Assembly (NCBI GenBank): GCA_017525915.1
Contig: JAFXSC010000026.1
Coordinates: 1-64,000 of the forward strand
Direction: 5' to 3'
DNA from: Ruminococcus sp.
Lineage (GTDB): Bacteria; Bacillota; Clostridia; Oscillospirales; Ruminococcaceae
DNA: 64,000 nucleotides
Below the pieces are notes generated by a model. The model searched no databases, had not been told where the DNA came from, and worked only from the letters and a program-made list of their open reading frames with translations. How positions within the stretch are numbered: the stretch's first letter is position 1; each line of letters begins with the position of its first letter. The position numbers and the translations under genes were made by a program. Shown piece by piece: positions 22,591-31,489 of the stretch.

Positions 22591-25500
22591 ATGGATATTT
22601 TTAAGAAACTGTTTTCAGAGCTTTCCGGATTCAAAAGCATCCGGGAAGCCATTGATAAGAACATCTCACCCGTCTCCGTGACGGGCCTTTCGCATATACA
22701 CAGGGCGCAGCTCATTCACTCGCTCAGTGAAGACAGGGTGAACCTCGTCGTGACCGGCTCGGAGGCGGAAGCAAAGAAGCTCTGCGACGACATCAACACC
22801 ATGTCCGGCAGCGAGAGCGCCGTTCTTTTCCCCTCGAAGGAGCTTGTGCTTACACCTGTTGACAGCTCCAACCACGAATACGAATATATGCGTATCTCAG
22901 CCCTTTCAAGGGCTGCCGCGAACCGGTGCAGCGTCATATGCGCGAGCATCGAGGCTGTAATGCAGCCGGTAATTCCCGTTGGAGTGCTGACAGCCGCCGC
23001 GATAACCCTGAAAGAGGGACAGGAGACCGACCTAACAAAGCTCTGCGGTGACCTTGCAAGATGCGGCTATCAGCGCTGCGAGAAGGTCGAGGGACCCTCG
23101 CAGTTCTCGGTGCGCGGCTCGATACTCGATATCTTCCCCGTGCAGGACGACAAGCCAGTGCGTATCGAATTCTGGGGCGACGAGATAGATTCGATATCCG
23201 AATTCGAGACCGATACACAACGCCGCGGCGATAAGCTCGGCGAGGTCAGCATTTCCCCGGCAGGCGAGATACTCTACGACTGCGAGGAGCTTGCCGGAAA
23301 GATAGAGGAGCTTGCGAAAAAAGTCCGCGGCAAGCGCATGGAGCTTATCCGCGAAAGGCTCGGTGCGGACGTGAACCGCCTCCGTGCAGGCGAGCTGCTT
23401 GCCCACAGCGTGAAGTATTATTCCCTTGTATACGGCGAGCCTTCGACCGTTTTCGACTATATCGACGGAGTTGTCGTTTTCAGCGACTATTCCGATATCA
23501 TGGACAGTGCGGCAGGCATCACTTCGCGCTGCAACGAGGACGTAAAGATACTCCTCGAGGACGGTCAGCTCTGCAAGGGGCTGGACGGCTATATCCTCGA
23601 ACTTCCTGCCGTACAGAACCTTGCGTCGAAAAGAGTCTGTCTCTACCTCAGCAGCTTCCTTCAGGGCGGCGAGAGGATAGACTTCCGCAGGCTCGTCAGC
23701 TTCGAGGCTATGCAGACTGCCCCATGGAGCGGCGACATGAAGCAGCTCACAGAGGACCTTACCGACTTCGTTTCGCGGAAATACCGCGTTATCCTTGCCG
23801 CCGGAAGCGACAAGACCCTCTCGATAATCCAGAGCGACCTGCGCGAGGACGGTATTCCCTGCGACCTTGTATCTGACGATATTGATCCTCAGAGCGGAAG
23901 GGTCTGCCTTATGTCCGGCAGCTTCGCAGGAGGCTTCGAATACCCCGAGAACAAGACCGTTCTCATTACTCAGGGCAGAGCGATGAACGCGACGCGCAAG
24001 AATCGCCGCAAGAAGAAAAACAAGGCGGAGGAGATACGTTCCCTCGCCGATATAACCGAGGGCGACCTCGTTGTACATTCCGGTCACGGCATCGGGCGCT
24101 TCATCGGCATACGCAAGCTCGAAATGGAGGGCGTCACCAAGGACTACATAACCATTCAGTATGCCGGCACAGATAAGCTCTACATACCGGTAACTCAGCT
24201 CGATATGGTGTCGAAGTACATCGGTCCGCGCGATGACAGCGGCGTGAAGCTCAACAAGCTCAGCTCCGGCGAATGGCAGAAAACACGCAGCAACGTCAAG
24301 CGTGCCGTCAAGGATATGGCGCATGAGCTCATCGCACTCTACGCAAAGCGTGAAAAGAGCAAGGGCTTCGCATTCTACCCCGATGACGAGATACAGCACG
24401 ATTTCGAGGAGCGCTTCCCCTACATCGAAACGGACGATCAGCTCCAGTCCATCGCCGAGATTAAGGCGGATATGGAGCGCGAAAGACCTATGGAAAGGCT
24501 TCTCTGCGGCGATGTCGGCTTCGGCAAGACCGAGGTCGCTCTCCGCGCGGCGATGAAGTGTGTTCTCTCGGGAAAGCAGTGTGCGATACTTGCGCCGACG
24601 ACCGTTCTCGCTTGGCAGCACTACCAGACCGCTCTCCGCAGATTTGAGCATTTCCCCGTGAACGTCGAGCTTCTCTCGCGCTACCGTTCACCCAAGCAGC
24701 AGGAGGAGATAATCAAGAAGCTGAAACAGGGCAGGATAGACATACTCATCGGCACTCACAAGATAATCCAGAAATCCGTAGTTTTCCGCGACCTCGGACT
24801 TGCAGTCATAGACGAGGAGCAGCGCTTCGGCGTTGCCCACAAGGAGCGCTTCAAGGAGGCGTTCACCGGTGTGGACGTTCTCATGCTCTCGGCTACTCCG
24901 ATACCGAGGACGCTGAATATGGCTATGAGCGGCATACGCGATATGTCCGTGCTCGAAGAACCTCCGCAGGACAGATACCCCGTCCAGACCTATGTCATCG
25001 AGTACAACGCCGGCACGGTTATACAGGCTATCGTCCGTGAGCTCCGCCGCGGCGGTCAGGTCTACTATATCCACAACCGCGTGGAGTCGATACGCTCCTG
25101 TGCGGCCAAGCTGAAAGAGTTCCTTCCTGACGCAAGGATAGCCGTCGCACACGGTCAGATGAGCGAGGACGAGATGTCAGATATCTGGGAACAGCTCGTC
25201 GAGCACGAGGTCGATATCCTCGTCTGCACGACTATCATTGAGACAGGCGTTGACGTTCCGAACGTGAATACCCTTATCATCGAGGATTCAGACCGCTTCG
25301 GACTTTCGCAGCTCTATCAGCTGCGCGGAAGAGTCGGGCGCTCCAACCGCCGCGGCTACGCCTATTTCACCTACAAGCGCGACAAGGTGCTCACCGAGAT
25401 AGCGACCAAGCGTCTCAACGCGATGAGGGAGTTCACCCAGTTCGGCAGCGGCTTCCGCATTGCCCTCCGTGACCTTGAGATACGCGGTGCGGGAAGTATC

Positions 25501-26061
25501 CTCGGCGGACGTCAGCACGGCCACATGGAAGCGGTCGGCTACGATATGTACCTTCGCCTGCTGTCCGAGGCTATTGCCGAGGAAAAGGGAGAGCAGCCCG
25601 AGAAGATACCGGAGTGCCTCGTAGATATCCAGATAGACGCACATATCCCCGAAAAGTACATTTCAAGCCTTAATCAGCGCATTGATATGTACCGCAAGAT
25701 CATGCTCGTGAACGAGGACAGCGACAAATCCGACCTCATAGATGAGCTTATCGACCGCTACGGCGAGCCGCCGAAGTCTGTGGTCGGGCTGATAGATGTA
25801 TCGCTCCTGAGAAACAAGGCTGCAAGGCTCGGAATTACCGAAATATCGCAGAAGAACGGTGCGATGTACTTCTACACCCAGTTTCTCAGCAGCGAACAGA
25901 TAGCAGGGCTTTCGGCTGCTTACAAGGGCAGGATAACCTTCAACGGTGCCGGACGTTCCTATGTTTCGGTAAAGATATCCCCGAAGGTCAGACCATTTGA
26001 CATGATGCATGACACCGTAGAGATACTCGACCGCAGCCGTTCACAGCTACAAAATCAATAA
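22591..26061 (+). CDS. mfd: Transcription-repair coupling factor Mfd
   Basis: A 1156-residue protein of full family length. The N-terminal UvrB-like region (1-350), the RNA polymerase-interacting domain (about 480-560: LVVHSGHGIGRF), the RecG-like translocase with Walker A GDVGFGKTE and DEEQRFGV, and a C-terminal inhibitory domain are all present. It pushes stalled RNA polymerase off damaged DNA and recruits UvrA. It lies 45 bp after pth. Confidence 0.97.
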   Translation: MDIFKKLFSELSGFKSIREAIDKNISPVSVTGLSHIHRAQLIHSLSEDRVNLVVTGSEAEAKKLCDDINTMSGSESAVLFPSKELVLTPVDSSNHEYEYMRISALSRAAANRCSVICASIEAVMQPVIPVGVLTAAAITLKEGQETDLTKLCGDLARCGYQRCEKVEGPSQFSVRGSILDIFPVQDDKPVRIEFWGDEIDSISEFETDTQRRGDKLGEVSISPAGEILYDCEELAGKIEELAKKVRGKRMELIRERLGADVNRLRAGELLAHSVKYYSLVYGEPSTVFDYIDGVVVFSDYSDIMDSAAGITSRCNEDVKILLEDGQLCKGLDGYILELPAVQNLASKRVCLYLSSFLQGGERIDFRRLVSFEAMQTAPWSGDMKQLTEDLTDFVSRKYRVILAAGSDKTLSIIQSDLREDGIPCDLVSDDIDPQSGRVCLMSGSFAGGFEYPENKTVLITQGRAMNATRKNRRKKKNKAEEIRSLADITEGDLVVHSGHGIGRFIGIRKLEMEGVTKDYITIQYAGTDKLYIPVTQLDMVSKYIGPRDDSGVKLNKLSSGEWQKTRSNVKRAVKDMAHELIALYAKREKSKGFAFYPDDEIQHDFEERFPYIETDDQLQSIAEIKADMERERPMERLLCGDVGFGKTEVALRAAMKCVLSGKQCAILAPTTVLAWQHYQTALRRFEHFPVNVELLSRYRSPKQQEEIIKKLKQGRIDILIGTHKIIQKSVVFRDLGLAVIDEEQRFGVAHKERFKEAFTGVDVLMLSATPIPRTLNMAMSGIRDMSVLEEPPQDRYPVQTYVIEYNAGTVIQAIVRELRRGGQVYYIHNRVESIRSCAAKLKEFLPDARIAVAHGQMSEDEMSDIWEQLVEHEVDILVCTTIIETGVDVPNVNTLIIEDSDRFGLSQLYQLRGRVGRSNRRGYAYFTYKRDKVLTEIATKRLNAMREFTQFGSGFRIALRDLEIRGAGSILGGRQHGHMEAVGYDMYLRLLSEAIAEEKGEQPEKIPECLVDIQIDAHIPEKYISSLNQRIDMYRKIMLVNEDSDKSDLIDELIDRYGEPPKSVVGLIDVSLLRNKAARLGITEISQKNGAMYFYTQFLSSEQIAGLSAAYKGRITFNGAGRSYVSVKISPKVRPFDMMHDTVEILDRSRSQLQNQ

Positions 26062-26235
26062 ACGGTGGACAAAACGAAGCATTTTTGTAAGAGTTGTACT
26101 AATATCGAGCAAATATTATCGCCTGGTTTGTCTATACCGCTACTTTACATAATTGTCTGTTTATGCTAAAATGAGGTTAGCAAACAGTGCAGATTTAGGC
26201 GTCTGCATTCGTGATACCGGCATTTTATGTTAACG

Positions 26236-26259
26236 ATGCCCTCTGTCCGCAGGGGGCAT
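26236..26259 (+). promoter_or_regulatory. Hairpin just upstream of the lipoprotein start
   Basis: ATGCCCTCTG (26236-26245) pairs with CAGGGGGCAT (26250-26259) around a TCCG loop, 10 bp with one G-U. No T tract follows, so it is not a clean terminator; it lies about 25 bp before the start codon. The rest of 26062-26284 shows no gene. Confidence 0.45.
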
Positions 26260-26284
26260 TTCTGGTACAGGAAAGGAGCAAGGC

Positions 26285-26998
26285 TTGAACAAAAGATATC
26301 TGACAGCCGGAGCGCTGGCGTTCACGCTCGCGGCCTGCACAATGGGCTGCGGCAGCAAAAACAGCTCAGACAAGCCGGAAGCCCCCTCTCCGGTTGAGGC
26401 TTCCGACCCTAATACCGTTACCTTCGACAACGGCGAGTATTCCTTCGCCGCTGTTATAACCTCCGACCCAGACTGCGCTCACGGTGAGCTCTCTGTCGTT
26501 GAGGTGCAGGGAAACAGTATGCTCAAATTTACCGATGATATGAGCGCCCCGCGTGAGGGAAAGGTGCAGAAGATAGAGATACACCCTGCGCCGCTCATCG
26601 GTCAGGAAAATCTCGGAAAGGTACGCAGGATAGAGTTTGACGTCTACGCTGATGCTACAGCTGAGAACTACCAGAATATGGACGGAGACTTCGTACAGGT
26701 CCCCGGTACTATCAGCTGCGGCGGAGGTACCGTAACTGCCGCCCTCGACAGCAAGGGCAGGAACCAGTGGTACGACTTTGCCGGATTCAGCGGCGGTGAG
26801 TATAACTTTGACTTCTCCGGTGCTGTCCACGGCGAGTTCAAATTCCTGCTCGCTTCCGCAGGACAGTGCTGGGACCCCGACATGGAGGACGCTAACTTCC
26901 TTATCATGCGCTGGGGCGTTGAGAACGACTCCAATTTCTACATTGACAATATTGTATTCTTTGATGCGGACGGGAATTCTATCCCGCTCGTGAGCTGA
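26285..26998 (+). CDS. Lipoprotein with a carbohydrate-binding-like beta-sandwich
   Basis: A 237-residue protein starting at TTG 26285 (AAAGGAG, 8 bp spacing). The lipobox is LAACTMGCG. After a Ser/Glu/Pro linker, residues about 45-235 look like a jelly-roll module: repeated aromatic and Gly strands, RIEFDVYADAT, FLLASAGQCW, and the C-terminal SNFYIDNIVFFDADG that recurs in CBM4/11-like domains. No catalytic domain. It may help hold polysaccharide at the cell surface; this is inference from fold-like features only. Confidence 0.65.
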   Translation: MNKRYLTAGALAFTLAACTMGCGSKNSSDKPEAPSPVEASDPNTVTFDNGEYSFAAVITSDPDCAHGELSVVEVQGNSMLKFTDDMSAPREGKVQKIEIHPAPLIGQENLGKVRRIEFDVYADATAENYQNMDGDFVQVPGTISCGGGTVTAALDSKGRNQWYDFAGFSGGEYNFDFSGAVHGEFKFLLASAGQCWDPDMEDANFLIMRWGVENDSNFYIDNIVFFDADGNSIPLVS

Positions 26999-27002
26999 TA
27001 AC

Positions 27003-27034
27003 AAAAGGGACGCACGATCGTGTGTCCCTTTTCT
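27003..27034. terminator. Terminator between convergent genes
   Basis: AAAAGGGACGCACGA (27003-27017) pairs with TCGTGTGTCCCTTTT (27018-27032), nearly 15 bp with one G-U; a tight loop will open a few bases. T-rich on both sides. Confidence 0.85.
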
Positions 27035-27057
27035 TGTATATTGTTACCGAACATTCA

Positions 27058-27600
27058 TCAGATATGTACGTTTTTCTTGAAGCCGACCCTGTCAAGGGCG
27101 ATACCGGCGGCTATATAAAGGACGGAGCTTGCGCCGACCTGTACCATATATGCCGGGGTCTGTGAAAATGCAGCTATGATGGCTCCCGTGGAGAAGCCGC
27201 GTGCCATAACTATTCCCTCATAAAGGCTGTAACCGACAATACACAGTATCAGCGAGGGAAGTATCGCAAGGATATTCCGGACGGTTATGATCTTCTCACC
27301 CTTGTTTGAGAAGAAAAGTGCTGTTATCGGCTTTATCACTACCGTGGCAGGCAGCCACACAACGAAGCCGGACAAGCCGTCCGCGAGCCCTCCGCCTATT
27401 GCACCGGCGGCTGCGGCATAGTGGAAGGGGAGTATACTTGCCGCAAGGTATATCAGTCCGTCACCGGCATGAGTGTACCCTGCGCCCGTGGGAACATGGA
27501 TATATGCAGTAAAAACGAATATCAGCGCGGAAAACATACCCGTAAGCGTGAGCCTGCGGACTTTGAGTGCGCGCTGAGAAGCTGCTGTCGAATGGGACAT
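27058..27600 (-). CDS. ECF transporter S component (TIGR04002-like)
   Basis: A 180-residue protein with about five or six membrane segments. It has the S-component layout: GMFSALIFVFTAYIHVP (first segment), AGDGLIYLAASILP, and GGGLADGLSG. Such proteins bind a vitamin or other small molecule and borrow a shared energising module (EcfAA'T), not found in this window. The substrate is not clear. ATG follows AGGAGGCGC. Confidence 0.8.
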   Translation of the reverse strand: MSHSTAASQRALKVRRLTLTGMFSALIFVFTAYIHVPTGAGYTHAGDGLIYLAASILPFHYAAAAGAIGGGLADGLSGFVVWLPATVVIKPITALFFSNKGEKIITVRNILAILPSLILCIVGYSLYEGIVMARGFSTGAIIAAFSQTPAYMVQVGASSVLYIAAGIALDRVGFKKNVHI

Positions 27601-27652
27601 ATTGAAGCGCCTCCTAAACTTATTAATTCAGTATGTTTTATGTGTTTTGCTT

Positions 27653-27681
27653 ATTATATCACGTTGGAGCACTGATTTCAA
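27653..27681 (-). promoter_or_regulatory. Promoter of the ECF S-component gene
   Basis: Minus strand TTGAAA (27681-27676) and TATAAT (27658-27653) with a 17-bp spacer. The leader is about 50 nt and holds no obvious riboswitch. Confidence 0.75.
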
Positions 27682-27970
27682 GGCGCAAATTCAACGAATA
27701 TCCCTAACGTCAACCGGTATATTATGTCGAGGTTCACAATTATTCAGGCTGTTCATCTATTAACCTTTCTATCTCTGCAACTATCACGCTCATTTTCACG
27801 TCAAGAGCATTTGCCAGCCGGTACTATCAAAGCGCCTGTTGACGGTGTAAAACGAAAACGTGATATACTTTCCAATGTAATTAGTGAAAGTTAACAGCGA
27901 TGTTAAGCGATACTTTTATCTTACTATATGAAAGAACGGCAAATTGTAGGGGCGCACATGATGCGCTGAT
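27682..27970. other. Gene-free stretch with a possible regulator remnant
   Basis: Upstream of the ECF S gene no complete gene is seen. On the minus strand 27814-27743 a 24-codon frame ends in TAA and reads like the C terminus of an XRE-type regulator (LANALDVKM, then EIERLIDEQPE), with stops just before it. It is best read as a decayed piece. Confidence 0.3.
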
Positions 27971-28002
27971 AAAAAGAGGGCTCAGACGAGCCCTCTTTTT
28001 AC
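27971..28002. terminator. Terminator, bidirectional
   Basis: AAAAAGAGGGCTC (27971-27983) pairs with GAGCCCTCTTTTT (27988-28000) around AGAC. The minus-strand stem begins at the stop of the DUF3592-like gene. Confidence 0.9.
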
Positions 28003-28433
28003 ATCAGCACTATCAATGCTATACCTACGGCAAGAATGACCGCGCCAACTGCAACTATCACCGCAGTGCGCTTACGGACGTTCTGCATCTCGGGAGTATC
28101 CTCTATCTCCTGTATCCGGAAAGCCTTGGGATTTTTCGGATTGGCCTGGACTGTGACCGTTTCGCCGACGCTCAGCCTGACGATAGACTTAATGAGCGGC
28201 GTATAGTATGCGCCCTCCACAAGTCTGCCATCGACCGAATATTCCGCATAAGGCACGATCGTTTCGTAAGGGCTCCAGCTTTTTCCCTGTATGGATCTGA
28301 GCTTGGTGACAACGGCTTCATATTCCTCGCAGTTCCCGAATACGAATTTGTTGTAATACACATTGACAAGTCCCAGTGCAAGGAAAATTACCCCTGCAAG
28401 TATCAGTGCAAGTCCCAATGCAAACATATTCAT
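27999..28433 (-). CDS. DUF3592-like membrane protein
   Basis: A 144-residue protein with a membrane segment at each end (about residues 3-25 and 118-140) and a soluble middle that reads VPYAEYSVDGR and VGETVTVQANPKNPKAF, the pattern of DUF3592 proteins. ATG 28433 follows GGGGTGAAGAA; an earlier ATG at 28451 lacks a site. Function is unknown. It is followed by a terminator. Confidence 0.75.
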   Translation of the reverse strand: MNMFALGLALILAGVIFLALGLVNVYYNKFVFGNCEEYEAVVTKLRSIQGKSWSPYETIVPYAEYSVDGRLVEGAYYTPLIKSIVRLSVGETVTVQANPKNPKAFRIQEIEDTPEMQNVRKRTAVIVAVGAVILAVGIALIVLM

Positions 28434-28496
28434 TTCTTCACCCCATATCATTAAGGGCAGGCTTTTCAGCCTGCCCTGTTGATTTTAAGCCATTTC

Positions 28497-30953
28497 TCAG
28501 CCGAGAACTACCTCGACCTCGTGAACACCGCCGTCACAAACGGGAACTACGCAGCCCTCGATAGCCTTGCCGTCGAGAGTGAGCGACTTTACGCCCTTGC
28601 ATACATGATCCGGGTTCTTGACAGTGATCTTGTACTCAGCACCGCGGAACTTGCGGACTGCTGTGAAGCCGTCCCATGCAGCCGGAATCGAAGGATCAAC
28701 CTTCAGGCCGTCGAAATCAGGCTGTACACCGAGAATGTACTGGGAAATAGCTACCATGTTCCATGCAGCTGTACCTGTGAGCCATGAGTTCTTGCCCTCA
28801 CCGAAGCGGCTTGCGTCCTTACCGGCGATCATCTGACCGTAAACGTAAGGCTCTGTCTTGTGGAGCTCGGAGATATCCTCGTTGAAAGCAGGAGCTATCT
28901 TTGAGTAATACTCGAATGCCTTGTCACCGCGGCCGGCATAAGCCTCAGCACAGATTATCCATGCGTTGTTGTGTGTGAAGATACCGGCATTCTCCTTGTA
29001 TCCGCCGGGATATGTGGATATCTCACCGTACTGGATATAATACTTGGAGAAAGCAGGATTATTGAGAACGAGACCGTACTTTGTATTGAGGTACTTGTCG
29101 ATAGAATTGAGAGTCTTGATATCAGCGCCCTTATCCTTGCCGATCTCGGACATAACAGCGAAGCCCTGGGGTTCGATGAAGATCTTGCCTTCCTCGCATT
29201 CCTTGGAGCCCATCTTCTCGCCGAATGCGTCGTAAGCTCTGAGGAACCAGTCGCCGTCGAATGCGGATTCCATAACGTTAGCCTTCATCTTGTCGATCTC
29301 AGCCTGAGCCTTCTCAGCCTCAGCAGTCTTGCCGAGGTGCTTGAGGATGCCAACGTAAGCAGGACCAGCGTAAGTAAAGAGTGTAGCTACCATTACTGAT
29401 TCAGCAGTCTTGGAGTAGCCGCCCTCAGCAGCAAACTTGGGATTGGTATATGTCTGGAAGCTCTCACCGGGCTTGTCTGAGAAGCATGAGAGGTTGATGC
29501 AGTCGTTCCAGTCAGCACGCATTGCGAGCGGGAGACCGTGAGGTCCGAGGTTGTTCACAATGTGGTAGAAGGATACTGTGAGGTGCTCGAGCATTGTCTG
29601 AGCCTTGCTCATATCGTTGTCGTAGGGAACCATCTCGTTGAGGATATCCCAGTCGCCTGTCTCCTTGATGTAGGAGCCTACGGAGAGTATCATCCAGAGC
29701 GGATCATCAGAGAAGTCGCCGCCGATATCGGAGTTGCCCTTCTTTGTGAGAGGCTGGTACTGGTGGTAGCAGCCGCCGTCCGGGAGCTGTGTGGAAGCGA
29801 GGTCGATAAGACGCTCTCTTGCACGGTCGGGGATCTGGTGAACGAAGCCGAGGATATCCTGGTTGGAGTCACGGAAGCCCATACCTCTGCCGATACCGCT
29901 CTCGAAGTAAGAAGCGGAACGTGAGAGGTTGAAGGTAACCATACACTGATACTGGTTCCAGATATTAACCATTCTGTTTACCTTGTCATCAGGAGTATTT
30001 ACATTGAAGATTCCGAGGAGCTTGTCCCATGCAGCTCTGAGCTCAGCAAGACCGGCTGCTACCTTCTCGGGAGTGTTGTACTTCTCGATCATTTCGTGAG
30101 CCTTTGTCTTGTTGATAGTAACGCCGTCAGCCTCGAACTTCTTGTCAACATCCATCTCGACATAGCCGAGGATAAATACGAGAGTCTTGCTCTCGCCTGC
30201 GCCGAGGGTGATCTCCTTGTAGTGTGAAGCGATAGGTGACCAGCCGTCAGCAAAGGAATTTGAAGCCTTGCCGTCGGTAACAGCCTGAGGATCGCCGAAG
30301 CCGTTGTAGAGGCCGATGAAGGAATCACGGTCGGTATCATAGCCGTCGATATCGTCATTGACTGTATAGAAAGCGAAGTGATCGCGTCTGTCGCGGTATT
30401 CGGTCTTGTGGTAGATAGTAGAGCCCTCTACCTCAACACGGCCTGTTGAGAAGTTTCTCTGGAAGTTTGTGCAGTCGTCCTGTGCGTCCCAGAGACACCA
30501 CTCAGCGAATGAGAAGAGTTTGAAGGTCTTGGGAGTGCCGCCCTCGTTAGTGAGAACGAGCTGCTGAACTTCACCGTCGTAATTCTGGGGAACGAAGAAA
30601 GTGACCTCAGCTCTGAGGCTGTTCTTCTTACCTGTGATAACAGTATAGCCCATACCGTGACGGCACTGGTACTCATCAAGAGCTGTCTTTACAGGGGACC
30701 AGCCGGGGTTCCAGATAGTGCCGTTGTCATTGATGTAGAAATAACGTCCGCCCATATCTATCGGGACGTTGTTGTAGCGGTAACGTGTGATGCGGCGGAG
30801 ACGGGCATCCTTATAGAAGCAGTAGCCGCCTGCGGTATTGGAAATGAGCGAGAAGAAGCCCTGGTTTCCGAGGTAGTTTATCCACGGATAGGGAGTTTTG
30901 GGGGAATTGATAACGTATTCCTTATTAGCGTCGTCAAAGTATCCGAACTTCAT
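28497..30953 (-). CDS. Cellobiose phosphorylase (GH94)
   Basis: An 818-residue cytoplasmic enzyme without a signal peptide. It has the N-terminal beta-sandwich, the alpha/alpha-barrel with [20 protein letters not shown], and the catalytic-acid region ADWNDC (Asp481 and Asp484). Family GH94 cellobiose phosphorylases turn cellobiose and phosphate into glucose 1-phosphate and glucose, saving ATP for cellulose degraders. The match to the N-terminal MKFGYFDD is typical of ruminococcal enzymes. I chose ATG 30953 (AAAGGAG). A palindrome and a promoter lie just upstream. Confidence 0.93.
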   Translation of the reverse strand: MKFGYFDDANKEYVINSPKTPYPWINYLGNQGFFSLISNTAGGYCFYKDARLRRITRYRYNNVPIDMGGRYFYINDNGTIWNPGWSPVKTALDEYQCRHGMGYTVITGKKNSLRAEVTFFVPQNYDGEVQQLVLTNEGGTPKTFKLFSFAEWCLWDAQDDCTNFQRNFSTGRVEVEGSTIYHKTEYRDRRDHFAFYTVNDDIDGYDTDRDSFIGLYNGFGDPQAVTDGKASNSFADGWSPIASHYKEITLGAGESKTLVFILGYVEMDVDKKFEADGVTINKTKAHEMIEKYNTPEKVAAGLAELRAAWDKLLGIFNVNTPDDKVNRMVNIWNQYQCMVTFNLSRSASYFESGIGRGMGFRDSNQDILGFVHQIPDRARERLIDLASTQLPDGGCYHQYQPLTKKGNSDIGGDFSDDPLWMILSVGSYIKETGDWDILNEMVPYDNDMSKAQTMLEHLTVSFYHIVNNLGPHGLPLAMRADWNDCINLSCFSDKPGESFQTYTNPKFAAEGGYSKTAESVMVATLFTYAGPAYVGILKHLGKTAEAEKAQAEIDKMKANVMESAFDGDWFLRAYDAFGEKMGSKECEEGKIFIEPQGFAVMSEIGKDKGADIKTLNSIDKYLNTKYGLVLNNPAFSKYYIQYGEISTYPGGYKENAGIFTHNNAWIICAEAYAGRGDKAFEYYSKIAPAFNEDISELHKTEPYVYGQMIAGKDASRFGEGKNSWLTGTAAWNMVAISQYILGVQPDFDGLKVDPSIPAAWDGFTAVRKFRGAEYKITVKNPDHVCKGVKSLTLDGKAIEGCVVPVCDGGVHEVEVVLG

Positions 30954-30970
30954 AATAATTTCTCCTTTGA

Positions 30971-30984
30971 TTTTAACGTTAAAA
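30971..30984. promoter_or_regulatory. Palindromic operator candidate of the GH94 gene
   Basis: Perfect 14-bp palindrome TTTTAACGTTAAAA with a central CG, the form of LacI/GalR-family operators. It lies between the promoter and the ribosome binding site, where a bound repressor would block transcription. No LacI-type gene is in the window. Confidence 0.5.
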
Positions 30985-31010
30985 GCGGATAGGTGCACCG
31001 CGTTAGGACT

Positions 31011-31039
31011 ATTATAACATATTTTTATATATATTACAA
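31011..31039 (-). promoter_or_regulatory. Promoter of the GH94 gene
   Basis: Minus strand TTGTAA (31039-31034) and TATAAT (31016-31011) with a 17-bp spacer. Confidence 0.7.
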
Positions 31040-31154
31040 TAGTTATTGCAAAATTTGGCGTGTATTATTTTTGCAGGCTTTTTTGTGCATTTTACCCATT
31101 GATAGCGAAAAAGCGGCATCAAATATGAACAGATTATGTCCATATTCTTCAAAT

Positions 31155-31186
31155 AATTAAAGAGCCCCCTTTAAAAAAGGGGGCTC
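31155..31186 (-). terminator. Terminator of the Gld-type operon
   Basis: On the minus strand GAGCCCCCTTT (31186-31176) pairs with AAAGGGGGCTC (31172-31162), followed by TTTAATTATTT. Confidence 0.85.
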
Positions 31187-31190
31187 CGTA

Positions 31191-31472
31191 TCAGTTTCCG
31201 AGTGCCTTTTCAAGCCATACATTAGCGATATCAAGTGCCTCGTAAAGTCCGCACTCGCGCTCTGCATTCTTGACGCACGCCTTCATGGGATTGGGCTCGT
31301 TGGTGTCCATCTGGATAACTCTTACCTTTGAGGTGAGCTTTTCGCCCTCCTGCTCTTTGAATGAGAGTATCTGTATGAATATCACATACGGATCGGACAT
31401 ATAGCCGTAGTAAAGCTGGTTGCCGCTTCTAACAAGGGGATAGCCCTTGTACATACTGAATTTTTCGCTCAT
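31191..31472 (-). CDS. Small protein, 93 residues, last gene of the Gld operon
   Basis: Not recognised. The short soluble sequence starts MSEKFSMYKGYPLVRSGNQL and has a strand-rich N half and a helical C half (ECGLYEALDIANVWLEKAL). AAAGGAGGAAAAA precedes the ATG and the terminator follows the stop. It lies 17 bp after the DUF4340 gene, so it belongs to the operon. Function unknown. Confidence 0.7.
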   Translation of the reverse strand: MSEKFSMYKGYPLVRSGNQLYYGYMSDPYVIFIQILSFKEQEGEKLTSKVRVIQMDTNEPNPMKACVKNAERECGLYEALDIANVWLEKALGN

Positions 31473-31489
31473 TTTTTCCTCCTTTAAAA

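Noticed and set aside
23032-24651. 539-codon minus-strand frame opposite mfd
   Set aside because: It is a shadow of the mfd reading frame with odd composition and no start site.
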